Assembly (NCBI GenBank): GCA_946491705.1
Contig: CAMLYM010000002.1
Span: 1 to 55,303, forward strand
Reading direction: 5' to 3'
DNA: 55,303 nt
From: an uncultured Clostridia bacterium
GTDB lineage: Bacteria > Bacillota > Clostridia > Oscillospirales > Acutalibacteraceae
Notes under the pieces: generated by a model
What the model was told of the DNA's origin: nothing
The model's input: only the letters and a program-made list of their open reading frames with translations
Databases searched by the model: none
Made by a program: the position numbers and the translations under genes
Shown here: positions 17,243 to 25,870 of the stretch, piece by piece
How the letters are laid out: each line of letters begins with the position of its first letter
Position numbering within the stretch: the stretch's first letter is position 1

Positions 17243-18338
17243 TCGAATTTTACTCCTTGTCAATTCTGTTTATCAATTACTGACGGCAGTGCATATGAAG
17301 TGTACTCTATTGCAAGAGGCAGCGATAGACCTGCTAGTATCCGACATTACCCCCGCGCTTAAAGGGTACATTCCTCGTCTGAGGGGGACGGGGCTGTTCG
17401 AACGCGTCCTCTTCGCAAACGTAAACGATCTTAATCGGTCGTATCCTCTAACGAAGCTGGACGCGTTAAACGAAGCGTTCGCAGATAGCAGACGCATCTT
17501 CCAATGGGTACTCAGCGACGACTTGGACGTATACGACGCGGTTTATTTTGCGAATTTTGACCTGTTTACCCGGATGCTGGCCAACTGGTACTATGCGCAG
17601 CTGTGCGAATTCGTATGGTTCGAGGACGGGTTTTCTTCTTACGTGATCGATTATCTAAAGGAGGACCGGGCCGCCGTTAACCGTCACAGGGAAGGGCGGC
17701 GGATCCAGGATAAGGTCAGGCGGGTGCTGCTGTACGAGCCGCGGCTGGCGATGCGGGGGGACGGGCTTCTCAACTGTCCGTTGCCCAAAATCTCGAGAAA
17801 AGACACCGCCTTTCGTTCCCTACTCAATGGGATTTTTGACTACCATAAGCCCGAAGACCCTGCAGATTTTATTTTTTTAGAACAGTCCTTCCGGGCGGAG
17901 GGGATCCAAAGCAACGACCTTGCTTTGATGAAGGAATGCCAAGAAACGGTGGGGCCGGGGCGGTTTGTTGTCAAACCCCATCCCAGAAATCCGGAAAACC
18001 TCCCCCTTCAAATGGGCCTAACCCGCCGGTATGACGGGGACGCGCCGTGGGAGCTGTTTTTGCTAAACGAGGGGGCGGCAGACAAAACCGTCCTGACCGT
18101 CTGCTCCAATGGGGCGCTGACGGCAAGCCTCGTCTTTGGAATGGACATGAACACGGTGATGCTGTATCGGCTGTTTGACGGGAAGGTGCTGTGGAAAGAG
18201 GACGAGATCCTCAAACGGTATTTGCAGACGTTCCAGCGGCAGTTCGCAGGGAAAAACTATTACGTCCCGCAGACTGTGTATGAGCTGCAGCATATTTTAC
18301 GGTATTTGGGAGGGCAGCATGGAGAACAATCCCATTAA
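17232..18338 (+). CDS. Sialyltransferase-like (GT52-type) protein B
   Basis: 368 residues, overlapping the upstream paralogue by 11 bases. Same plan: N-terminal ILLLVNSVYQLLTAVHM, the Asp-Gly motif VWFEDGFSSY (~135), the His-Pro motif FVVKPHPRNP (~240) and CSNGALTASL (~295). The EDG, HP and Ser motifs are the known signatures of bacterial sialyltransferases with a GT-B fold. Two such enzymes beside a CMP-Kdo-type synthetase suggest that each adds a CMP-activated acidic sugar, perhaps with different linkage or acceptor. No membrane helix is seen; action on the cytoplasmic face is expected because export is ABC-type. Confidence 0.65.
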   Translation: MPNNRILLLVNSVYQLLTAVHMKCTLLQEAAIDLLVSDITPALKGYIPRLRGTGLFERVLFANVNDLNRSYPLTKLDALNEAFADSRRIFQWVLSDDLDVYDAVYFANFDLFTRMLANWYYAQLCEFVWFEDGFSSYVIDYLKEDRAAVNRHREGRRIQDKVRRVLLYEPRLAMRGDGLLNCPLPKISRKDTAFRSLLNGIFDYHKPEDPADFIFLEQSFRAEGIQSNDLALMKECQETVGPGRFVVKPHPRNPENLPLQMGLTRRYDGDAPWELFLLNEGAADKTVLTVCSNGALTASLVFGMDMNTVMLYRLFDGKVLWKEDEILKRYLQTFQRQFAGKNYYVPQTVYELQHILRYLGGQHGEQSH

Positions 18339-20055
18339 GGTTTCGATTATCATACCGGTGTACCAGGTGGAAAACTACCTGGAGCGAGCGGTGGACTCGG
18401 TTCTCGCCCAGACCCTGGAAGAAAAGGAGATTATCCTAGTGGACGACGGGAGCACAGACGCTTCCCCGCAGATCTGCGACCGGTATCAAGAACAGTATCC
18501 GGGCCTAGTACGGGTGCTACACAAGGAAAACGAAGGGCTTGGACTGACCCGCAACGCCGGAGTTCGCATGGCTAAGGGGGAATACGTGGCCTTTTTGGAT
18601 TCCGACGACAGCGTGGAGCCGGACATGTATCAGGAACTGTACGACAAAGCGGTGGAGGGCGGTTACGACTATGTGATGTGCGACGTAAAGATCATCTACG
18701 TGGACGAAGGCCGAAGCTCCGTAGTGTCCTCTTACCCCAGGGAAACCATCGATCTCGCCGATTACATTGCCAACGGCAACAACATCACCTACAGCGTCAA
18801 CAAGCTCTTTCGCAGAAGCATCTGGGAAGAAAACCAGTACGAAAAGATGCTGTTTGAGGACATTTCCCTCATTCCCTCTTTGGTCACCCGGTACCATCAT
18901 GTGGGCTACATCCCCAAGCCTTTTTACAATTACTACCGCCGGTCCGACACCATTTCCACCACCTTTGCGGGAGAGATGGTGGACATCATTCAGGCGTTTA
19001 GCAACTTTCTCGACCGAAGCGACCCGGCCTACCGGGAAGAAGTCGTCTACTGCACGGCAAAGCAGCTTTACTGGAACATGCTGCAGTCCAGAGTGCTGTT
19101 CCAGGCGGACTTTATTGGGCTGCTTCAGAAATACAAAAAGGATTTCCTGTTAAACCCGTATCTTGCCAAGGACAAGCAGAGGAAAAAGCTGCTGGAATTC
19201 TTGGATTATGAGGTTATCCCGGAAACCTTCTTCTGTGTGCATTTGGGAAGGCCAATCCCCCTGGGCTACCTGGAGGAGATCCGCACCGATTTCCCAAAGG
19301 CGCGGCTGATTCAAGTGGACGAAATCAACTGCTCCGAAAAGGAGCTGCCCGGCTGTGTACTAAAAGCGCTGGAAGCGGGGAACCTTGGGTTTGTGGAGGA
19401 GTATTTGGCGCTTCGGCTGCTGTATAAGGAAGGCGGCATTGTGTTGAGCCCAGACATGCGGGCCAATCTCAACCTCAAGCGGCTGCGGCTCAACCGGGTC
19501 TTCTTCGGCTTTGACAGTGAAGAAGATCTGTTGGGCGGCTGCTTTGGGGCGCTGAAGGGGCACTACGTCATCCAGGCGCTGCTGGATTCCTACCGGGATG
19601 AGTCCATCTTCAACAAAGCCATGCTCCCTTTAAAAGACCGCATCCGGGATTTTCTGATGATACACTTTCAGCTGAAGGCAAACGGCCGCAACCAGCTGCT
19701 CAAGCACGAGGTCCAAGTGTATCTGCCAAGCGTGCTGGCGTACGACATGAAGGACGGGGACAACTGCTGCAAAAAAGCGCAGTACCCGGTTGCACAGGGG
19801 TACGAGGTGGTAAGCGATGCGGTGCTCAAGATGTGGTCCGACCGGCTGCTGGAAAACTGGAACCTATATAAGCAGGAGCGGGGCACAAAGGCGGCTGGGG
19901 GTGCAAGGCCGTCCCCGGCTGCGAAAGACCCGCCGACCCTTTCCCTGCAGGAGATGGACCGGCGTATTCAGGAAGTGGTGGACACGTACGAAAATTCAAC
20001 CTGCTGGCGGCTGACAAAGCCGATTCGGGCCGTCGCCAGGCTGCTCGGAAAATAA
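18319..20055 (+). CDS. GT2 glycosyltransferase with C-terminal GT32-like domain
   Basis: 578 residues from ATG 18319, overlapping the previous gene by 20 bases. Residues 1-~320 are a standard GT-A family 2 domain (KVSIIIPVYQVENYLERAVDSV, LVDDGSTD, AFLDSDDSVEPDMY, LFEDISLIPSL). Residues ~340-520 resemble the sugar-binding region of family 32 enzymes: a HLGRPIPLGYLEEI start and ALRLLYKEGGIVLSPDM in the place where GT32 proteins have a YGG(I/V)Y-D-D motif. The usual DXD is degenerate here (SPD), so the second domain may be inactive or use another metal site. A C-terminal Lys/Arg-rich helix could bind membrane. It may add two sugars in sequence. Confidence 0.85.
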   Translation: MENNPIKVSIIIPVYQVENYLERAVDSVLAQTLEEKEIILVDDGSTDASPQICDRYQEQYPGLVRVLHKENEGLGLTRNAGVRMAKGEYVAFLDSDDSVEPDMYQELYDKAVEGGYDYVMCDVKIIYVDEGRSSVVSSYPRETIDLADYIANGNNITYSVNKLFRRSIWEENQYEKMLFEDISLIPSLVTRYHHVGYIPKPFYNYYRRSDTISTTFAGEMVDIIQAFSNFLDRSDPAYREEVVYCTAKQLYWNMLQSRVLFQADFIGLLQKYKKDFLLNPYLAKDKQRKKLLEFLDYEVIPETFFCVHLGRPIPLGYLEEIRTDFPKARLIQVDEINCSEKELPGCVLKALEAGNLGFVEEYLALRLLYKEGGIVLSPDMRANLNLKRLRLNRVFFGFDSEEDLLGGCFGALKGHYVIQALLDSYRDESIFNKAMLPLKDRIRDFLMIHFQLKANGRNQLLKHEVQVYLPSVLAYDMKDGDNCCKKAQYPVAQGYEVVSDAVLKMWSDRLLENWNLYKQERGTKAAGGARPSPAAKDPPTLSLQEMDRRIQEVVDTYENSTCWRLTKPIRAVARLLGK

Positions 20056-20068
20056 GGAGGGAGTTTGG

Positions 20069-20812
20069 ATGCATACGGTTGCAATCATTCCGGCGCGGTA
20101 CCATTCCAGCCGTCTGGCCGGCAAGCCGTTGGAGGACATCTGTGGAAAACCGATGATTTGGTGGGTGTACCGCCAGGTAAAAAAAGCGAAGGGGATCGAC
20201 GAGGTCTATGTGGCCACCGACCACGAACGCATCCGGCAGGCGTGCGGCCATTACGGCATCCCCTGCAAGATGACTTCGCCGGATCATCCCACCAGCACCC
20301 AGAGGATTTACGAGGTGGCCAGGCAGGTGAAGGCGGACGTATACGTCTGCGTCAACGGGGACGAGCCGTTGATACAGCCGGACTTGATCGAGCGGGTGCT
20401 CCCCCCGTCGACGGAGGGCTTCTTTGCCACCAACCTGATGGCCAAAATTCACCGGCCATCTCATGTGGTGGATGAGTCCAACATCAAGGTGGTGACCGAT
20501 ACGCAGGGCAATGCGCTGTTTATGTCCAGAAGCCCCATCCCCCACCCTAAGGCGGCCCTACAGTTTGACTACTATAAGCATCTGGGGGTGCTGGCCTATT
20601 CGCTGCAAGCCCTCGCGTTCTTTGCACAGACGGAAAAAGGGGAGCTGGAAAAAATCGAGGACGTCAACGAGCTCCGCTTCATCGAGCATGGGAAACCGCT
20701 GCGCATGATCCCGGTGGAGGCGGACACGCTGTCGGTGGATACGAAAAAGGATTTGGAATACGTTCGAAGCATCATTCGGGACCGGCTGGAGAGAGGAGAG
20801 GAAGAGGCATGA
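20069..20812 (+). CDS. kdsB: 3-deoxy-manno-octulosonate cytidylyltransferase (CMP-Kdo synthetase type)
   Basis: 247 residues, standard KdsB length. N-terminal IIPARYHSSRLAGKPL binds CTP; ATDHERI, VNGDEPLIQP and LGVLAYSLQAL, together with ELEKIEDVNELRFIEHG, all match the family. The reaction couples CTP with a 3-deoxy-2-ulosonic acid to give the CMP-sugar and pyrophosphate. ATG 20069 follows AAGGAGGGAG; the stop overlaps the next start as ATGA. Kdo is classically Gram-negative, so in this Gram-positive setting the substrate may be Kdo in a capsule or a related ulosonic acid. No KdsA, KdsD or NeuB is visible; the next two genes probably supply the acid. Confidence 0.92.
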   Translation: MHTVAIIPARYHSSRLAGKPLEDICGKPMIWWVYRQVKKAKGIDEVYVATDHERIRQACGHYGIPCKMTSPDHPTSTQRIYEVARQVKADVYVCVNGDEPLIQPDLIERVLPPSTEGFFATNLMAKIHRPSHVVDESNIKVVTDTQGNALFMSRSPIPHPKAALQFDYYKHLGVLAYSLQALAFFAQTEKGELEKIEDVNELRFIEHGKPLRMIPVEADTLSVDTKKDLEYVRSIIRDRLERGEEEA

Positions 20813-22416
20813 GCATTCAAGTTCTGGACTGCACGCTGCGCGACGGCGGGTATATCAACGACTGGCAGTTTGGAAAAAAGAACATCGCGTCCATTTTGGA
20901 CAAGCTGGAACAGGCAAACATCGACATCATCGAGTGCGGGTTTTTAACCGGCATGGTGCAGGATGAGGAATGCTCGCTGTTTCACGACGTTGAGGGGATT
21001 GAAGCGGTGCTTCCCCGGCGGGAACGGACGTCCATGTATGTGGCGATGATCGCCATTGGGGAAAAAGAGCTGCACCCCTCCTCCCTGCCGCCTTACGACG
21101 GAAAGAGCATCGAAGGAATCCGGCTGACCTTTCACAAGGAGGAGGTGGGGCAGGCCGTCGAATGGGCGAAGATCATCATGGAAAAGGGATACCAGGTGTT
21201 CATGCAGCCGGTGGGGACGGTGTTCTACACCGATCTGGAGCTGCTGGAGCTGGTGGAAAAAATGAACCGCCTCAGACCCTACGCCTTCTATATTGTCGAT
21301 ACGCTGGGGAGTATGTACCGCAACGACGTGTCCCACCGGTTTTACCTGATCGACAAAAATATGGATCCGGGCATCCGTCTGGGGTTTCACGGGCACAACA
21401 ACCTGCAGCTCGCCTTTTCCAACGCCCAGATTCTGGGAAAAATTCAGACCAAACGCACCCTGGTCCTGGACGCCACCGTGTACGGGATGGGGCGGGGCGC
21501 AGGCAACCTGCCGACAGAGCTAATCACCCAGTATATCAACAAAAACATCGCGTCCCGGTACGATGTGACCATGGTGATGGACATTTACGACGAATACATC
21601 TGCGCGATCAGGAAACGGTACGAATGGGGGTATACGGTACCGTACCACATCGCGGCGAGCCACGTCTGCCATCCCAACTACGCCGCTTATCTGATCGACA
21701 AGCAGACGCTGACCATGAAGGACATTGAAAAAATCATCCAATCCATCCCGGGAAAGCACAAGGTATTGTACGACCGGGGGCTGATTGAACGGCTTTACAC
21801 CCAGTTCCAAAGCAAAAAGATCGATGACAGCGCTTGTGTCGGGGAAATCACCGCGCTCATAAAAGGGCGACCTCTTCTCCTGCTGGCCCCGGGCAAAACC
21901 CTAACAACCCATGCCGACGCCATCCGGTCGTTTATCGAACAGGCGCATCCTTTTGTCATATCGGTCAACTTTGTCGATTCCCGCTACCAGGCGGACGCCT
22001 GCTTCGTAAGCAACCACAAGCGAATGGACGTGATTGAGCGGGATCTTCAGCCGCCGGCCCGGATGCGCGTCATCCTCACCTCCAACATCCCTTACCGTGC
22101 CGGGGAGGACGACTTGTTTGTCGATTACGATCAGTACACCAACGACGATGAGATGATTTCCGACAACGCGGGGCTGATGCTGCTAAAACTGCTGATCCGG
22201 TGCGGGGCGAAAGAGGTGTTTTTGGCGGGGTTCGACGGGTTCCTCCCCAGCGCGAAGGGGAATTATTACCGCCAGGAGCTGGACATTCCTCTCAAAGAAG
22301 AGGAGGCGCTGGAAAAGCAGCGCCGGATTCGAAAGCAGCTCAAAGAACTGTCCCGTTTCCTCAATCTTACGTTTTTGACCCCTTCGGTTTACGAGCAGGA
22401 GGAAGCGGATGTATAA
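20809..22416 (+). CDS. HOA-like DRE-TIM aldolase with extra C-terminal domain
   Basis: 535 residues. Residues 1-~270 form a DRE-TIM metallolyase barrel like 4-hydroxy-2-oxovalerate aldolase: VLDCTLRDGGYIND holds the catalytic Arg-Asp, GFHGHNNLQLA the metal-binding His pair, and GMGRGAGNLPTE the closing motif. The barrel is followed by a helical region. Residues ~345-535 form a second domain (RPLLLLAPGKTLTTHADAI, VISVNFVDSRYQADACFVS, DNAGLMLLKLLI, KEVFLAGFDGF) that recalls DUF115/GT42-type proteins. The catalysed reaction is unknown for this branch. Between CMP-ulosonate synthetase and phosphatase genes, pyruvate-aldehyde condensation to a 2-keto-3-deoxy acid is the natural guess. It has ATGA overlap upstream and an 8-base overlap downstream. 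Confidence 0.82.
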   Translation: MSIQVLDCTLRDGGYINDWQFGKKNIASILDKLEQANIDIIECGFLTGMVQDEECSLFHDVEGIEAVLPRRERTSMYVAMIAIGEKELHPSSLPPYDGKSIEGIRLTFHKEEVGQAVEWAKIIMEKGYQVFMQPVGTVFYTDLELLELVEKMNRLRPYAFYIVDTLGSMYRNDVSHRFYLIDKNMDPGIRLGFHGHNNLQLAFSNAQILGKIQTKRTLVLDATVYGMGRGAGNLPTELITQYINKNIASRYDVTMVMDIYDEYICAIRKRYEWGYTVPYHIAASHVCHPNYAAYLIDKQTLTMKDIEKIIQSIPGKHKVLYDRGLIERLYTQFQSKKIDDSACVGEITALIKGRPLLLLAPGKTLTTHADAIRSFIEQAHPFVISVNFVDSRYQADACFVSNHKRMDVIERDLQPPARMRVILTSNIPYRAGEDDLFVDYDQYTNDDEMISDNAGLMLLKLLIRCGAKEVFLAGFDGFLPSAKGNYYRQELDIPLKEEEALEKQRRIRKQLKELSRFLNLTFLTPSVYEQEEADV

Positions 22417-23071
22417 GTGCGTTTTATTCGACATGGACGGTACCTTGGTCAATTCCTATGAGGGGATTTACCGGGCGTACCGGCAGGCATTTGCGTGTTT
22501 GGGCCTGCCCTTTCTGGGGGACGCCTTTGTTCAGACCGCTATCGGCGCACCTCTCCCCTTTGTGTTCGAGCATCTGTGCGGCATGAGCCGGGAGCGGGCT
22601 GTACAGGCCATCCGCTGCTACCGGGAATATTACGCAAAACAGGGGTGGCGCCAGGTGCAGGTTTACGACGGGATGCGGGAAACTCTGGGCGAACTAAAGG
22701 AGGCGGGCTGCTTTCTGGCGACCGCTACGCTAAAAAAGGAGACGTTTGCCAAGCAGATTCTGCAGGAAACGGGGCTGCTCTCCTTGTTCGACGCCGTGTG
22801 CGGGATGGACGAGGACGACCGGCTCACCAAGGCCGACCTCATACGCCGGGGCATGGAAGCGGCAGGCGCTCTGCCGGAGGAAACGGTCTTGGTGGGCGAC
22901 AGCGAATTCGACCTGGCGGGGGCCGGACAAGCTGGAATCGATTTTTTGGCGGTCACCTACGGGTTCGGGTTTCGCACGCCCCAAGCCCGCGCACAGCTAA
23001 ACGGCCGCATGCAGGCGGAAAGTCCCCGTAACATTGCCGCGCGGCTCAGGCAAGCGAGCGCGAGGGTATGA
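22409..23071 (+). CDS. HAD-IA phosphatase (phosphoglycolate-phosphatase-like)
   Basis: 220 residues with all four HAD motifs: I in VLFDMDGTLVNSYEG, II in FLATATLKK (Thr), III in the Lys of LTKADLI, and IV in ETVLVGDSEFDLAGA. The cap domain sits between motifs I and II (subclass IA). It is the last gene of the operon and overlaps the aldolase by 8 bases, so a role in the same pathway is likely: removing phosphate from the ulosonic acid phosphate before CMP activation, as KdsC or NeuB-partner phosphatases do elsewhere. The substrate is inferred from context, not from the sequence. Confidence 0.88.
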   Translation: MYKCVLFDMDGTLVNSYEGIYRAYRQAFACLGLPFLGDAFVQTAIGAPLPFVFEHLCGMSRERAVQAIRCYREYYAKQGWRQVQVYDGMRETLGELKEAGCFLATATLKKETFAKQILQETGLLSLFDAVCGMDEDDRLTKADLIRRGMEAAGALPEETVLVGDSEFDLAGAGQAGIDFLAVTYGFGFRTPQARAQLNGRMQAESPRNIAARLRQASARV

Positions 23072-23075
23072 AAAG

Positions 23076-23107
23076 CGCCCGGGAAAATTTCTCCGGGCGT
23101 TTCTTTC
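23076..23107 (+). terminator. Terminator of the polysaccharide operon
   Basis: Seven-bp GC stem CGCCCGG/CCGGGCG (23076-23099) followed by TTTCTTTCT, five bases after the HAD phosphatase stop. It closes the ~14-kb operon. Confidence 0.85.
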
Positions 23108-23130
23108 TGCGCTTTTGATTTTTCAAAGAA

Positions 23131-23470
23131 TCAAGTAAGCGGCTGGTTCCAATGGTTGCGATCCTTGAAGGCTTTCAGCTGGTCTTGGTAGGCGACAAAG
23201 CTTGTTAGGTCCATCGTGCCTGTGCTATCGTCATACGTACCGTCTGGATTAAAAAGCATCACAATTAGTTTAGAGTGTTTCCCAAATCCAGTATATATTG
23301 CTCTACCATAATCATCGGAAACGATATAAACTATGGGATTTCCCCTGCTTCTTGCATCGTCACCAAGATAAGAACGATATCGACGATACACCACTTCTTC
23401 ATCCATCGGCCCTTTTGATTTTGCTCGTACAATCTCCACCTTTACGCATTTCTCTTCAGCAGTGGATTTT
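23131..23470 (-). pseudogene. Minus-strand ORF fragment cut at the Rhs junction
   Basis: Open frame ending at 23131, with plausible protein sequence from the Rhs junction (RFHLKSTAEEK) through IVYIVSDDYGRAIYTGFGKH to the stop. The only usable start inside it is a GTG at 23439 (102 codons) with no good ribosome binding site, and protein-like sequence extends upstream of it to the point where the Rhs repeats begin on the other strand. That suggests a C-terminal fragment of a gene whose front was lost. No family recognised. It is AT-richer than the polysaccharide operon. Confidence 0.4.
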
Positions 23471-23472
23471 AG

Positions 23473-25862
23473 ATGAAATCTCTGAACAGATCCGCTCGTC
23501 TGTGGAGTACAACAGCGACGGGAGCCTGGTTACCAAGGTAACCGACGCACGCGGCAACGGAACCACCTATTCTTATGGGGGCAACCCGGGGCTTGTCACC
23601 AAAGTAACCGACGCCAAGGGGAATGAAACCAGCTATACCTACGACTCCAACACCGATGCGGTGACCTCGGTATCCTCCGGGAGCACCGCCAACAGCTATA
23701 CCTACGAGGACGACCAGCTCACCAAGATTACCCACAACGGGTTCGACTATTCCTTTACCTATGACGGCTTTGGCAACACCACTCAGACCAAGGTGGGGAG
23801 CCAAACGCTGATGGCCAACACCTACGGCCCCTACAACGGCCTGCTCCAGCTTGGCACCTACGGCAACGGCAAGACCGTGGGCTATACCTACGACGAGTTC
23901 GACCAGCTCATCGAGAAAAGCTATGACGGGACTGCCGCCTTCCGGTACAAGTACGACGCGAGAGGGGCTCTGTTCGAGCAGGAAGACCTGCTCAACAACA
24001 TCACCACCCGGTATGAGTATGACCTGATCAACCGCCTGACCGGTGTGCGCACCAGCCACGGGCAGGAGCTGCTGGTCCGTTACGACGACAAGAACCGGGT
24101 GGACTTTAACCTCAGCAAGGTGCTGGGCGTTGCCACCAAGACCCAGTTCCTCTACGGGGACACCTCCCAGCAGCAGAAGCCCGGGCTCATCTATGGGGTG
24201 AAGGTCAACGGCAATCAGGTCCTCAGCTACGGCTATGACGGCCTGTCCCGTCTTTCCACCCGTACCCTGAACACCTCCACCCCCTTTGTCACCCGGTACG
24301 AATACCTAGAGGGAAGCGCCCCCAATTCCACCACTGCTCTTATTAAATCCGTGCAGAATGGGGACAAGACCCTCTATTATTCCTATGACGAGCTAGGCAA
24401 CATCACCGAAATCCGGGACAACCTCTTCCCGGACCTTTACCCATTGGTGCGGTATGAGTATGACGAGTTGGGGCAGCTGGTAAAGGCATATGAGTACGAC
24501 AGGGGTATGTGGGCCTACGGCTACACCTACGATGACGGCGGGAACATCCTGAAAAAGAGCGTCTATGACCTGACGGTGGATGACGAAGGGACCATTGTTG
24601 ACCATGAGATCGTCTATGGGTACAACGATGCCAACTGGAAGGACAAGCTGACCAGTTACAACGGCCAGACCATCACCTACGACGAGATCGGCAACCCTCT
24701 CACCTACCGGGACGGCATGGCCTTCACCTGGCAGCATGGGCGGGAGCTGGCCACCTTCTCGAAAGCCGGGACAAATGCAGCCTACCACTACAACGACTCG
24801 GGGATCCGGGTGAAGAAGGTGGTAAACGGGGTTGAGACGGAATACTACTTGAATGGCTCGACGATCCTGACCCAGATCACCGGGGACGACCGGTTGGATT
24901 TCCTATATGACGACACAGGAAGCTTGCTGGGGTTCCTTTCCGATGGGGAAAGCTACTACTATGTGAAAAACCTGCAAGGGGATATCACCGGCATCCTGGA
25001 CAGCAACGGCAGCCAAGTGGTAAACTATGTCTATGATGCATGGGGCAAGGTGGAACTTGTTTCCGGGACGATGTCCTCTACTCTGGGCCATCTCAACCCA
25101 TTCCGTTATCGTGGTTACTACTATGATGAGGAATCCAGCCTTTACTACCTCAACTCCAGGTACTACGATCCCGAAACTTGCCGATTCATCAATGCGGATG
25201 GGTATGTAGACACAGCTCAAGGCATTCATTCCCAGAATATGTTTGCTTATTGTGCAAACAATCCTATTAATAGGTCTGATTTAAATGGGCAGTTTTGGGG
25301 TCTCGTAATTGGTATCACGTTTGTTGTTGGACTTGTAGCATCTTTGTCTGGTTGTTCCTCACAACCCGCACCAACTTCAAATACTGGGGCAGCACAGCCA
25401 TATGTAAATATGCCTGGAAGTAGCGATAAAAACTCTCCAAATTGTTATGCATATGCAATTGGATCACCCGTCAATGAACAACCTGGTGGGAGAAGCGGGA
25501 AGTCACCCACTAAATGGAATGATGTAAATGATGTTGGAAAATCTGTTGAGGCAGACCTGAAATCTATGGGAAAAACAGTTCGAAAAATTGATGGACCTAA
25601 TGCAAAGGTTTATGACAATGAGTTTAAGATTGCATTAAGAGTGGGGACACAGCCATATGCATACAATCCATATTCAGGCGAACTATATTACGACTATCAT
25701 TTCATGCGTCAGACAGATACAGGCCAATGGGCTGAAAAACATGGTATCGGTGGTGCTTCAGTTTTGTGGGATGCTGGAATGACACCAGATACAATCCCAT
25801 GGACACTGAATGGTGTTCCATATTATGACAGTCCTATTATTTATTATGCAGTTGGGAATTGA
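23473..25862 (+). CDS. Rhs-family protein, 5'-truncated, with C-terminal toxin-like domain
   Basis: The frame is open from a TTG at 23298, but Rhs-like sequence starts only near 23480 (RSSVEYNSDGSLVTKVTD); the part before it is antisense to another ORF and there is no signal peptide. About 600 residues of YD repeats (YTYDSNT, YSFTYDGFGN, YRYKYDARG, YSYDELGNITEI) end in the conserved core RYYDPETCRFINADGY and boundary NNPINRSDLNG near 25290. The last ~190 residues are a different, AT-rich domain: a hydrophobic helix with lipobox-like SLSGC, then a Cys motif PNCYAYAIG and a His motif YYDYHFMRQ, suggesting a papain/NlpC-like hydrolase. A lipoprotein gene follows 8 bases on. Probably a displaced or recombined Rhs tip, so expression is uncertain. 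Confidence 0.75.
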
Positions 25863-25870
25863 GGTTGATT

